Source: Paenibacillus campinasensis (lineage in GTDB: Bacteria; Bacillota; Bacilli; Paenibacillales; Paenibacillaceae). From it: DNA of 61,502 bases. Shown here one piece after another: positions 33,133-41,230 of the stretch. Below the pieces are notes generated by a model. The model had not been told where the DNA came from. It searched no databases and saw nothing but the letters and a program-made list of their open reading frames with translations. The first letter of the stretch is position 1, and every line of letters starts with the position of its first letter. The DNA is taken from the NCBI RefSeq assembly GCF_002272015.1, contig NZ_NPBY01000079.1:1-61502 (forward strand), written 5' to 3'. The position numbers and the translations under genes are program-made.

Positions 33133-35448
33133 ATCACGAGCACACCGCAATATGTAACGAAGCCAAACAACCGCCGTCTAACGTTCGACCCTGCCCGCCT
33201 GTCCACGTTTGCCGACCGGATTCTCTCCGGTCTGGCTGGCGTAGATAAAACGCAACTCCTTCGCGGTGTTAACGCCAAGCTGCGCACCGAATCCGTATCA
33301 GGCGAAGAGATTACGCAAGCCTTCGCAATGTCCGCGCTCGAACTCGTAACGAAGGAGGCGCCCGAATGGAAGTTCGCGGCCGCCCGTGCGTTATTGACAT
33401 CGCTATATAAGAAGGCCGCGGTCAATCGGCGATACAAGGCGTACAGCGACCGGCCGTATGGCGCGTTCTATCCGCTGATTAGCGAATTAGTGTCGAAGGG
33501 CGTCTATCGCGAGGAATTGTTGACCGCCTACACGCCGGAACAAATTGCGGAGCTTGGCGAATGTATCGATTATAAGCGCGATTTACTGTTCGACTATATC
33601 GGATTGCTGACGCTGCAGGAGCGCTATCTCGCTACGGACTTCGACGGACGCGTGATGGAGCTACCGCAAGAACGATACATGGTGATCGCGATGTTCCTTA
33701 TGCAAAATGAACCGGCCGACAAGCGCCTGGATCTCGTCAAAGAAGCGTATTGGGCGATGTCGAACCTGTACATGACGGTCGCAACGCCTACGCTATCGAA
33801 TGCGGGCAAAGCAACAGGCGGCCAGTTATCGTCGTGCTTTATCGATACGGTCGACGATTCGCTTGAAGGCATATTCGATTCCAATACGGACGTGGCGCGC
33901 CTTTCGAAAATGGGCGGCGGCATCGGCGTTTATCTCGGCAAGGTGCGCGCCAGAGGATCGGACATTCGCGGCCACAAAAACACGTCAAGCGGCGTCATTC
34001 CGTGGATTCGGCAGCTTAACAATACGGCCGTCAGCGTTGACCAGCTCGGCACGCGTAAAGGCGCAATTGCCGTCTATCTCGACGTATTCCATAAGGATAT
34101 TCTCGCGTTCCTCGACCTCAAGCTGAATAACGGAGACGAGCGGATGCGTGCGCACGATATTTTCCACGGCGTCTGCATTCCGGATCTCTTCATGGAAACG
34201 GTGGAGAAGCGCGGCGATTGGGCGCTATTCTGTCCGCACGAAGTCCGGTCACTCTTCGGATGGGGCCTCGAAGACTTTTACGATGAGGAAGTCGGCGCCG
34301 GCTCGTTCCGCGAGAAGTACGCCGAAGCGCTTGCTCATCCGTTGTTGCCGCGAATTACCGTACCGGCAATCGATATCATGAAACGGATCATGAAGTCGCA
34401 GCTTGAGACCGGGACTCCGTACATGTTTTATCGGGATACGGTTAACCGCGCCAATCCGAACAGTCATCGCGGCATGATCTACTCTTCGAACTTGTGTACG
34501 GAAATCATGCAGAACCAATCACCGACCGTAACCGAGTCGGAAGAACTCGTTATGAGGGACGGCCAGACGCGAATCGTAATCACGAAAGTCCCAGGCGACT
34601 TCGTCGTATGCAATCTGTCGTCGATTAACCTCGCACGAGCTGTTCCGGCCAGCGTACTCGATCGCTTAATTCCGATTCAGGTCCGCATGCTCGATAACGT
34701 TATCGATATCAACAATATCGAAATCCTGCAGGCGCAACATACGAATCAACAGTACCGCGCAGTCGGACTCGGTACGTTCGGACTCCACCATCTACTCGCG
34801 CTTGAAGGTATCCGCTGGGAGTCGGACGAAGCCGTCGCATATAACGACCGCCTGTACGAAGACATCGCGTATCTAACGATTAAGGCAAGCGCTGACCTGG
34901 CGAAAGAGAAGGGCGCATACCCAGCGTTCGAGGGTAGCGAATGGCATAGCGGAGAGTATTTCGTTAAACGCGGCTATATCGATGAGAACGCCGAGTCCGT
35001 CAAAGAGTCCGATAAGTGGGCGCAATTGACGCTGCAGGTCGTCCAGCACGGTATTCGCAACGGGTATCTGCTCGCGATCGCACCTAACGGGTCAACGTCC
35101 ATTATCGCAGGCTCGACCGCCAGCATCGACCCAATTTACGAGCTGCTGTCGTACGAGGAAAAGACAACGTATAAGATCGCTAATCCTGCGCCGGATCTCT
35201 CGCCAGCTACGATGTGGTACTACAAAACCGCGTTTACTATCGATCAACACTGGTCGATTAAGGCGGCCGCCGTACGGCAGAAACACGTTGACCAAGCGCA
35301 GTCATTCAACCTTTACGTGACACCGGACATTAAGGCGAGCGCATTCCTTGCGCTTCATTTAGACGCGTGGAGGTCCGGAATTAAGAGTACGTACTACATC
35401 CGGAGCCGCGCACTAACGATTGAAGAATGTGAGAGTTGCGCCAGCTAA
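33133..35448 (+). CDS. nrdE: Ribonucleoside-diphosphate reductase alpha chain, ATC start
   Basis: A 771-residue class I reductase large subunit that makes dNDPs. Visible motifs are TLSNAG and GQLSSCF (active-site Cys, about residue 234), RLSKMGGGIG, NLCTEI (N-x-C-x-E, about residue 452) and VCNLSSINL. The end is STYYIRSRALTIEECESCAS, with the paired radical-transfer tyrosines and a C-terminal Cys pair. The N-terminal 65 residues, an ATP-cone-like region (VTKPNNRRLTFDPARLSTFADRIL), lie upstream of the first ATG. CGGAG precedes ATC 33133. No small-subunit gene is present in the window. Confidence 0.9.
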   Translation: MTSTPQYVTKPNNRRLTFDPARLSTFADRILSGLAGVDKTQLLRGVNAKLRTESVSGEEITQAFAMSALELVTKEAPEWKFAAARALLTSLYKKAAVNRRYKAYSDRPYGAFYPLISELVSKGVYREELLTAYTPEQIAELGECIDYKRDLLFDYIGLLTLQERYLATDFDGRVMELPQERYMVIAMFLMQNEPADKRLDLVKEAYWAMSNLYMTVATPTLSNAGKATGGQLSSCFIDTVDDSLEGIFDSNTDVARLSKMGGGIGVYLGKVRARGSDIRGHKNTSSGVIPWIRQLNNTAVSVDQLGTRKGAIAVYLDVFHKDILAFLDLKLNNGDERMRAHDIFHGVCIPDLFMETVEKRGDWALFCPHEVRSLFGWGLEDFYDEEVGAGSFREKYAEALAHPLLPRITVPAIDIMKRIMKSQLETGTPYMFYRDTVNRANPNSHRGMIYSSNLCTEIMQNQSPTVTESEELVMRDGQTRIVITKVPGDFVVCNLSSINLARAVPASVLDRLIPIQVRMLDNVIDINNIEILQAQHTNQQYRAVGLGTFGLHHLLALEGIRWESDEAVAYNDRLYEDIAYLTIKASADLAKEKGAYPAFEGSEWHSGEYFVKRGYIDENAESVKESDKWAQLTLQVVQHGIRNGYLLAIAPNGSTSIIAGSTASIDPIYELLSYEEKTTYKIANPAPDLSPATMWYYKTAFTIDQHWSIKAAAVRQKHVDQAQSFNLYVTPDIKASAFLALHLDAWRSGIKSTYYIRSRALTIEECESCAS

Positions 35449-35517
35449 ATAACGAATCCACGGCTTCAACATTGTCACGGTTCATAAGCACTATCACACA
35501 AAGAAGGAGGTCGACAA

Positions 35518-36321
35518 TTGAACGTTAAGCTAATCGCACACACGGTGTTATCAGACGAATTTACAGACGAAGTCCTAACGGCGCTCGCACCGAAACACGT
35601 TCCAAACGAACGCGCAGCCGTCGCCCTTACCGCAATCCGTACGTGTTACTCACCGCTTAAGCCGACGGAAATCGTCGCAAAGGAGGGCGCCAAGTATTTC
35701 GGTAATGCCGCGTCAGATGGCGAAGGCGGCACGGATGCGGATCGGCTATTCCGTCACATAACACGCAGCGGCCATACGTCCACGCTCGAGCATATCACGT
35801 ATACGTTCGCGATCGAAGGCGTTAGCCGCGCGCTCCTTGCACAGCTCACACGTCACCGCCACATATCGTTCAGCGTGCAGAGTCAGCGCTATGTACGGAT
35901 GGGGAGCGCGGACAAGATCGGCGGAATGGATTACGTGACGCCGCCGAGTATACAGGATCCGAACAAGACGGTCGTCTATTACGAAAGTTACACGAAATGG
36001 CTCGGGCTAAAAGCGAATACACCAGCGCAAGAGATATTCGACGATGCGATGGCCGTTGCGCAGGAAACTTACGACAGACTGCGCGAAGCCGGAGTCCCAC
36101 CGGAAGACGCGCGCATGGTCCTCCCGAATGCCGCCGCCTGCAATCTCGTCATGACCGGAAACCTCCGCACGTTCCTCGATTTCTACGCGAAGAGACGGCC
36201 AGGCAACGGCGCTCAATGGGAAATCGCAGACTTAGCGGTTAAGATTCGCGACGAAATCGTAAAGGTTGATCCGTGGCTCGCGCCATATTTTAGCGAAAAG
36301 GAGGCGGTCACATCCGAGTAA
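35518..36321 (+). CDS. thyX: Flavin-dependent thymidylate synthase ThyX
   Basis: A 267-residue ThyX that methylates dUMP to dTMP using folate and FADH2. The family motif RHRHISFSVQSQRY (R-H-R-x7-S form) lies at about residues 111-124. HITRSGHTSTLEH upstream and ARMVLPNAAACNLVMTGNLR downstream complete the active site. The start is TTG behind AAGGAGG. It forms a nucleotide-supply group with the reductase and the kinase at 37396. Confidence 0.96.
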   Translation: MNVKLIAHTVLSDEFTDEVLTALAPKHVPNERAAVALTAIRTCYSPLKPTEIVAKEGAKYFGNAASDGEGGTDADRLFRHITRSGHTSTLEHITYTFAIEGVSRALLAQLTRHRHISFSVQSQRYVRMGSADKIGGMDYVTPPSIQDPNKTVVYYESYTKWLGLKANTPAQEIFDDAMAVAQETYDRLREAGVPPEDARMVLPNAAACNLVMTGNLRTFLDFYAKRRPGNGAQWEIADLAVKIRDEIVKVDPWLAPYFSEKEAVTSE

Positions 36322-36779
36322 TCTTGACGGCAGCCATCGCTATATCTATCGCACTGACCTGCGTTGAGGCCACGAGCGCGGTAACGGCGGTATCCGGTGA
36401 AACAGGCAATCACCGGACCCCTCCGGATAAGGTTCCGTCTGAAACAACGCAAGAGTGGCGCACGTTCGAAGCGACCGCGTATATCGCTCTATGCGACACG
36501 GGATGCACCGGCATAACCGCAACCGGCCTAGATGTGCGCCAACACATTACGGTCGATGGGCGACGAGTCGTTGCGACTGATCCAGACGTTATTGCGATGG
36601 GCACAACGCTGACAATCCGCCTGGCTGACGGCACGGAAATCGATGCGATCGCTCTCGACACGGGCGGCGCTATTAAGGGGCGCAAAGTTGACGTCTTGAT
36701 GGCGAATTTACACGACGCGAAGCAATTCGGAAGGCAAACGGTGGAGGTACGAATCGACGGCGCGTCGGGCGCTGAATAA
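36312..36779 (+). CDS. Secreted 3D-domain protein, ATC start
   Basis: A 155-residue protein with a signal peptide (RVILTAAIAISIALTCVEATSA) and a C-terminal 3D domain. The domain (FEATAYIALCDTGCTGITATG; VIAMGTTLTIRL; IALDTGGAIKGRKVDVLM) contains the three conserved aspartates. 3D domains occur in wall-active lytic transglycosylase-like proteins. GGAGG lies 7 bp before ATC 36312, which also supplies the N-terminal arginine of the signal peptide. TTG 36324 is 19 bp away and less likely. The DNA for residues 28-36 forms the conserved-loop hairpin. Confidence 0.8.
   Translation: MRVILTAAIAISIALTCVEATSAVTAVSGETGNHRTPPDKVPSETTQEWRTFEATAYIALCDTGCTGITATGLDVRQHITVDGRRVVATDPDVIAMGTTLTIRLADGTEIDAIALDTGGAIKGRKVDVLMANLHDAKQFGRQTVEVRIDGASGAE
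36393..36417 (+). other. Conserved-loop hairpin, copy 2
   Basis: TCCGGTG pairs with CACCGGA around the loop AAACAGGCAAT. It lies inside the 3D-protein gene and encodes SGETGNH-R there. The stem differs from the copies at 13528 and 38116 while the loop is identical. Confidence 0.7.
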
Positions 36780-36797
36780 CGAATAGGGAGCGATTAT

Positions 36798-37187
36798 ATG
36801 AAGAAGTATTTGCGACGGAATCAAAGCGGTTCTGGTTTTACGGCAGGCAAACGGTACCGAATCGCAGAAGAAACGATGGGTTTCCGCGAAATGTGTTACG
36901 TAGTCTTTGACGACAGAGGCTCGCGCAATTACTTTACAATTGAGCCGGATAGCGACGGTAAGTCTTACCGCGACTGGTTTACGCTCGAAATCGACGAGGA
37001 GCCGCGTGTTGGTGACGTTGTTAAGCCGTACGCAGCACATGCGCAATGGGAGACGACGTTGACTAAGCGCCATTACGAAGAGGACGGAATTTACGGTAAG
37101 GCGTGGAAACATACGCACGATAGCGGATGGATAGGCGAGGACCAGGTTTATATTATCGACGACAGCCGCGAGGAGGTGGCGGCCTGA
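36798..37187 (+). CDS. Hypothetical protein
   Basis: A 129-residue acidic beta-rich protein (FTAGKRYRIAEETMGFREMCYVVFDDRGSRNYFTI; RVGDVVKPYAAHAQWETTL). The YVVFDDRGSRNYF segment resembles small phage proteins annotated only as conserved. The ATG follows GGGAGCG. The stop overlaps the next ATG (TGATG). Unknown function. Confidence 0.62.
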   Translation: MKKYLRRNQSGSGFTAGKRYRIAEETMGFREMCYVVFDDRGSRNYFTIEPDSDGKSYRDWFTLEIDEEPRVGDVVKPYAAHAQWETTLTKRHYEEDGIYGKAWKHTHDSGWIGEDQVYIIDDSREEVAA

Positions 37188-37399
37188 TGATCGATACGTA
37201 CGTCATCATTCGAAGGGATAACGGAGAATTAGCGCACAGCAAGGCGTACACAAGTATTCGTGACGCTAAACTCGCGCTCAAGTATCATCACGGCGGCCCG
37301 TTCGCCAGCCACTACGCGGTCGCAAAAGTAAGCGCCACGCCGTCCGCATTATTTACCGTACGGGCTGACGGAAAATGGACGGAGGTGACCGCCGAATGA
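37187..37399 (+). CDS. 70-residue hypothetical protein
   Basis: A small basic protein (DTYVIIRRDNGELAHSKAYTSIRDAKLALKYHHGG; ATPSALFTVRADGKWTEV). It is coupled to both neighbours by short overlaps. There is no recognised family. Confidence 0.6.
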   Translation: MIDTYVIIRRDNGELAHSKAYTSIRDAKLALKYHHGGPFASHYAVAKVSATPSALFTVRADGKWTEVTAE

Positions 37400-37968
37400 C
37401 GTATCCCCACATCGCAATTACCGGCTTACTCCGCAGTGGTAAGAACGCGGTCGCCGATTACTTGACACAAAATTACGGCTATACGCAATTCGCGTTTGGT
37501 GACGAACTCAAGCGCTACTATCACGAATTATTCGGTCCGTCCGAGACGAAGCCGCGCGAAGGCTATCAATGGTTCGGCCAGACGATGCGCGAACGTGACC
37601 CGGACATATGGGTGCGGAAGTGTTTCGAACGCATCAATGGCCGCGAGTATTTAGAGGATTATTGGGCGGAAATGTACGGGCTAAGATCGTTCCGCGCCGT
37701 GATCAGCGACCTCCGCCAGCCTAACGAGTTCGACCGCTGCCGCTCGGAAGGCTATACGATAATCCGCGTCACAGCACCGGAAGCCCTCCGCATCGATCGC
37801 GCCATTAAGTCCGCCGACAACTTCGCGCTGGCGGACCTGACTCACGACACCGAAAGCCACGTCGACAGTTTCGCCGTTGACTACGAAATCGTAAACGACG
37901 GCACGCTGGCGGATTTATACGCAAAAGTTGACGGGATTATCGGAGGGATGCGCGATGTCACCGCTTGA
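37396..37968 (+). CDS. Deoxynucleotide monophosphate kinase-like P-loop protein
   Basis: A 190-residue NMP-kinase-fold protein. The P-loop is ITGLLRSGKNAVADYL (about residues 6-21), followed by FAFGDELKRYYHELF and a VISDLRQPNEFDRCRSEGYTIIRV segment. This is as in phage dNMP kinases, which convert dNMPs to dNDPs. It fits the reductase/ThyX neighbourhood. The P-loop (G-x-x-x-S-G-K-N) is a mild variant. ATG 37396 overlaps the previous stop. Confidence 0.8.
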   Translation: MTYPHIAITGLLRSGKNAVADYLTQNYGYTQFAFGDELKRYYHELFGPSETKPREGYQWFGQTMRERDPDIWVRKCFERINGREYLEDYWAEMYGLRSFRAVISDLRQPNEFDRCRSEGYTIIRVTAPEALRIDRAIKSADNFALADLTHDTESHVDSFAVDYEIVNDGTLADLYAKVDGIIGGMRDVTA

Positions 37969-38146
37969 TTCTTACCGGAACGCGTACAAAGCCGGCTACT
38001 TTTACGGGAGGATAGATGCGCTAAACGGCGCGCCATACGATGATAGGACGGTGTTAGAGCGCGGGCAATTGCTTTCAGAAGGGAATACGGTAGAGTGCAA
38101 AAATATACCGGAGTCGACGGGTGAAACAGGCAATCATCCGTCCTAA
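37955..38146 (+). CDS. 63-residue hypothetical protein ending in the hairpin
   Basis: The ATG follows GGAGGG. The product is YRNAYKAGYFYGRIDALNGAPYDDRT, then a hydrophilic tail ending STGETGNHPS. The last codons form the third conserved-loop hairpin. It sits 23 bp before the PAPS-reductase-like gene. Confidence 0.58.
   Translation: MSPLDSYRNAYKAGYFYGRIDALNGAPYDDRTVLERGQLLSEGNTVECKNIPESTGETGNHPS
38116..38142 (+). other. Conserved-loop hairpin, copy 3
   Basis: GACGGGTG pairs with CATCCGTC (one G-T pair) around AAACAGGCAAT. It overlaps the end of the 37955 gene and lies 28 bp upstream of the TTG at 38170. Confidence 0.7.
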
Positions 38147-38169
38147 ACTCCGCAATAGGAGGCGGTAAG

Positions 38170-39324
38170 TTGAATTTAGACGTGTACCGGACACTGACTA
38201 AGGAGCAGCCGAGAATACCGAAGGAAATTACGATTGAGAACGAAGAGTTCCACAACACGGCGACGCTCGAAGAGAAGGAGCAGTACGCGCTGGCTCTCAT
38301 ATTTTCCGCCATCCGTAAGGTCGTAGAGGAGCACGGCAAGGAAGCGCGCATAGTGGTCTCGTGTTCTTTCGGTATAGACTCGATCGTAACGTTGCATCTT
38401 GTTCGCAGGGCTGCGCGAGACCTGGGGGTGACGTTCGACGTCGTTTGGAACAATACGCTGAATGAGTACCCTCAAACTCGCAAATACGCTAAGGAAATGA
38501 CGGAACTATGGGGACTTAATACGATCGAAGCGCGGCCTGAGACCACTCTTAAGAAGATATACGAAGAGAACGGTGTTGACTCGTTATTTAAGCGTAAAGG
38601 AGATCGTAGCGGCGAGGAGGGCAAGAAAGAACCGGTCGTCGAGAAGTGCTGCGGGTCTCTTAAGCACCGGCCGATGAAAAAGGCGATTAAGGATCACGGA
38701 TGGCACTTAATGTTCAATGGGGTTCGAGCCGGCGAGAGCCGCCAAAGGTGGATGAGCGCCCGGCGAGACGCAGACCTGTTCTACTCATCGCATACTTGGA
38801 AAACGTGGGTGTGCCGGCCGATTCTATGGTGGACTTCTATGACTGACTCATTCAACTACGGAAACAGCCGACAGGAAGACGTATGGGAATACGTACGTAA
38901 ATACGATATCCCGTACAATCCGCTATACGATCTCAACGCGGTCATCGACGACCGATTTACCGGAGCCGAGACGGTTGTTAAGCGCGAAGAAGCCGAACGG
39001 TTGTCGGCCGAAGGATTTAACGTATTTATGCCGCGGACAGGCTGCCAGGCGTGCCCGATACCGATTAAACGCGGCTATCTCCGTTACCTGCGTCAAGTGT
39101 TTCCGAAGACTTACCGCTCAATGCTCTTTCAGCTCGGATTTGCACGCGTGTTAATCGCCGAAATGGACGAAAAGGTCCGCGATGAGTTGTTCGAAGAGAT
39201 GAGCGGATTCGGCGTCATAACGGAGAAGACGGAGGAAGCGATACTCGATCGGCTCGAGGATATTATCGAACTCAAGCCGTGTGTGTTCGATGGTGTGGGC
39301 GTCGTGAAGAAGCGCCGCGCTTAA
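38170..39324 (+). CDS. PAPS-reductase/DndC-like PP-loop protein
   Basis: A 384-residue N-type ATP-pyrophosphatase. The PP-loop is VVSCSFGIDSIVTLHLV (about residues 60-76), followed by a NTLNEYPQTRKY strand and conserved cysteines in EKCCGSLKHRPM and TGCQACPI that may hold a metal or cluster. The family includes PAPS reductases and the DNA-sulfur protein DndC. The full dnd set is absent, so sulfur assimilation, nucleic-acid thiolation or another adenylation chemistry are all possible. The start is TTG behind AGGAGG. DNA methyltransferase genes follow. Confidence 0.82.
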   Translation: MNLDVYRTLTKEQPRIPKEITIENEEFHNTATLEEKEQYALALIFSAIRKVVEEHGKEARIVVSCSFGIDSIVTLHLVRRAARDLGVTFDVVWNNTLNEYPQTRKYAKEMTELWGLNTIEARPETTLKKIYEENGVDSLFKRKGDRSGEEGKKEPVVEKCCGSLKHRPMKKAIKDHGWHLMFNGVRAGESRQRWMSARRDADLFYSSHTWKTWVCRPILWWTSMTDSFNYGNSRQEDVWEYVRKYDIPYNPLYDLNAVIDDRFTGAETVVKREEAERLSAEGFNVFMPRTGCQACPIPIKRGYLRYLRQVFPKTYRSMLFQLGFARVLIAEMDEKVRDELFEEMSGFGVITEKTEEAILDRLEDIIELKPCVFDGVGVVKKRRA

Positions 39325-39653
39325 TTCTCCGCCCCAAACAGCAGCCAACCGTCCTGATCCGCAATGAATACGTAGCGTCGCGCCTCTTGTGGTATCTGCG
39401 TCTTACGGTAGAAATGCGCCGCCGACACGTAGCCGCGTTTATCTACGTTGGCTGCGGTCGGATCTGACGCAGAACTGGCGAGCCGGAGCGCGATTACTTG
39501 CGCTGTGCGGTCGTAGCCTAGCGTGACGCGGTTGCCGTTGCGTAAGTCATACAGCGCGATGATGTCCGATGACAGGCGCAGGCGGCGCTGCTTGTCCGTT
39601 GCGACGAACAAGTTGACGAGCGGAATTTCTTCGATATTAAAGCGTTGGTGCAT
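39321..39653 (-). CDS. Hypothetical leftward protein
   Basis: A 110-residue protein (HQRFNIEEIPLVNLFVATDKQRRLRLSSDIIALYDLRNGNRVTLGYDRT; QIPQEARRYVFIADQDGWLLF). The layout of a short strand motif with a long basic loop suggests a small DNA-binding regulator, but the family is not recognised. AAAGGAG on this strand supports ATG 39653. It sits convergent to the PAPS-like gene and divergent from the methyltransferase gene, so it may regulate the latter. Confidence 0.62.
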   Translation of the reverse strand: MHQRFNIEEIPLVNLFVATDKQRRLRLSSDIIALYDLRNGNRVTLGYDRTAQVIALRLASSASDPTAANVDKRGYVSAAHFYRKTQIPQEARRYVFIADQDGWLLFGAEN

Positions 39654-39734
39654 CGTTATCACTCCTTTAACGGGGATCTATCGCTAATTATACGTAAATT
39701 GAACGAAAAGTAAACGATATGGAGGCGGTTAGAT

Positions 39735-40826
39735 TTGACGGAAATTAACGTTGTATTATGCGGCGACAGTACGGAGGTCCTGCGCCAGTATCCCGACGCG
39801 TTTTTCGATAGCGTGGTTTGCGATCCACCGTATGGATTATCGAAAGAGCCGAATATTACCGAAGTCCTGACGAAATGGATTGCGGGCGAGCCGTACGACC
39901 ACGGTCACGGCGGATTCATGGGGAAATCGTGGGATTCGTTCGTGCCGCATCCGGATTTATGGCGTGAGGTATTCCGCGTGTTGAAGCCGGGAGGACATGC
40001 GCTAGTATTCGCCGGAACGCGCACACAAGACTTAATGACGATTGCGCTCAGGCTCGGAGGTTTCGGGATCCGGGATGTTATCGAATGGCTTTATTTTAGC
40101 GGATTTCCGAAGAGTATGGACGTTGGCAAGGCGTTTGATAAACGGGCAGGCGTGTTGGCTCCGCGTGGTCAAGGTTTCAACGTTGCCGGACAAAACGTAC
40201 AGCTAAACCAAAACAGAGAGTTACGGTCGGACCACCCGGATTATGTGCCTTATTCGCCACAATCCGAACTCGCCCGCAAATGGGACGGATGGGGAACCGC
40301 ACTCAAGCCCGCGCACGAACCGATTATCGTCGCGCGTAAGCCGCTCGCCGGGACCGTGGCCGAAACGGTCGAGAAGTACGGAACGGGTGCGATTAATATC
40401 GATGGGTGCCGGATTGCTACGGACGATAAAATGTCGTACTCATCCAGCAAGGCGATGGGCGTTACTTCCTTCGGAACGGGAACGACTAAACAGCACGAAG
40501 CCGGACGTTTCCCCGCAAATTGCGTCACAACGGACGACGACGCGTTTTATTCCCCGTATTTCAACGTCACTCCGCGCGAAGTCTGCAAAAAGGCGACTAA
40601 GGCGGACCGCGGCGCAGGCAACACGCATCCAACCGTCAAGCCGACCGCACTCATGGCGTGGCTCATCCGTTTAGTAACGCCACCAGGCGGAACCGTACTC
40701 GATCCGTTCGCCGGCTCCGGCAGTACGTTAGTCGCGGCCAAACGTGAGGGCTTCGGCTATGTCGGAATTGAACGTGAACCGGAATACGTAGATATCGCAA
40801 ATGCACGCACGAAGGAGGCGGTCTAA
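39735..40826 (+). CDS. DNA N4/N6-methyltransferase
   Basis: A 363-residue beta-class amino-methyltransferase. The catalytic motif IV is CDPPYGL (about residue 30). Motif I, at the C-terminal end of the domain, is DPFAGSGSTLVAAKREGFGYVGIERE (about residue 320). The middle carries the target-recognition insert. It would modify phage DNA, probably for restriction evasion; no partner restriction enzyme is adjacent. The start is TTG after GGAGG. The stop overlaps the next ATG (TAATG). Confidence 0.93.
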   Translation: MTEINVVLCGDSTEVLRQYPDAFFDSVVCDPPYGLSKEPNITEVLTKWIAGEPYDHGHGGFMGKSWDSFVPHPDLWREVFRVLKPGGHALVFAGTRTQDLMTIALRLGGFGIRDVIEWLYFSGFPKSMDVGKAFDKRAGVLAPRGQGFNVAGQNVQLNQNRELRSDHPDYVPYSPQSELARKWDGWGTALKPAHEPIIVARKPLAGTVAETVEKYGTGAINIDGCRIATDDKMSYSSSKAMGVTSFGTGTTKQHEAGRFPANCVTTDDDAFYSPYFNVTPREVCKKATKADRGAGNTHPTVKPTALMAWLIRLVTPPGGTVLDPFAGSGSTLVAAKREGFGYVGIEREPEYVDIANARTKEAV

Positions 40827-41230
40827 TGGGCGCAGTTAAAGTGGATACGGAAAAACAGGCGCGAGCATACGAAGTAAAATACGCTCTCAACGACGCGGCC
40901 GGCGTTAAGGCGCTGCTCCGCGATCGCCACCGGATAGGCGAGCGACGCTATAAAGGCGACACGGCGGCCAGCGACATACTAATCGATTTACACAGCGCAA
41001 TCTATAACGCCGGCCTAACCGATCGCCAGGCGGAGGCGATTGCGTGGGTGTACGGTCGGGATCTTACGCAGGCGAAGGCGGCGGAAATCATGGGGATCGC
41101 GCAAAAGAACGTTAGCGAAGCGATTGACCGCGCTGCCGAGGCGATTGCGGCGGTGTTTGCGCGGTGGGAATACGGCGAGGTTAGCGTTGAGTATGCGGAT
41201 GCGGAAGAAATCGAAGAGGAGGCGGTTTAA
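40826..41230 (+). CDS. Sigma region 4-like regulator
   Basis: A 134-residue protein with a C-terminal helix-turn-helix of the sigma-70 region 4/ArpU type (GLTDRQAEAIAWVYGRDLTQAKAAEIMGIAQKNVSEAIDRAAEAIAAVF) and an acidic tail. Such proteins switch on late genes in several Gram-positive phages. It is translated in series with the methyltransferases on both sides. Confidence 0.75.
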   Translation: MGAVKVDTEKQARAYEVKYALNDAAGVKALLRDRHRIGERRYKGDTAASDILIDLHSAIYNAGLTDRQAEAIAWVYGRDLTQAKAAEIMGIAQKNVSEAIDRAAEAIAAVFARWEYGEVSVEYADAEEIEEEAV

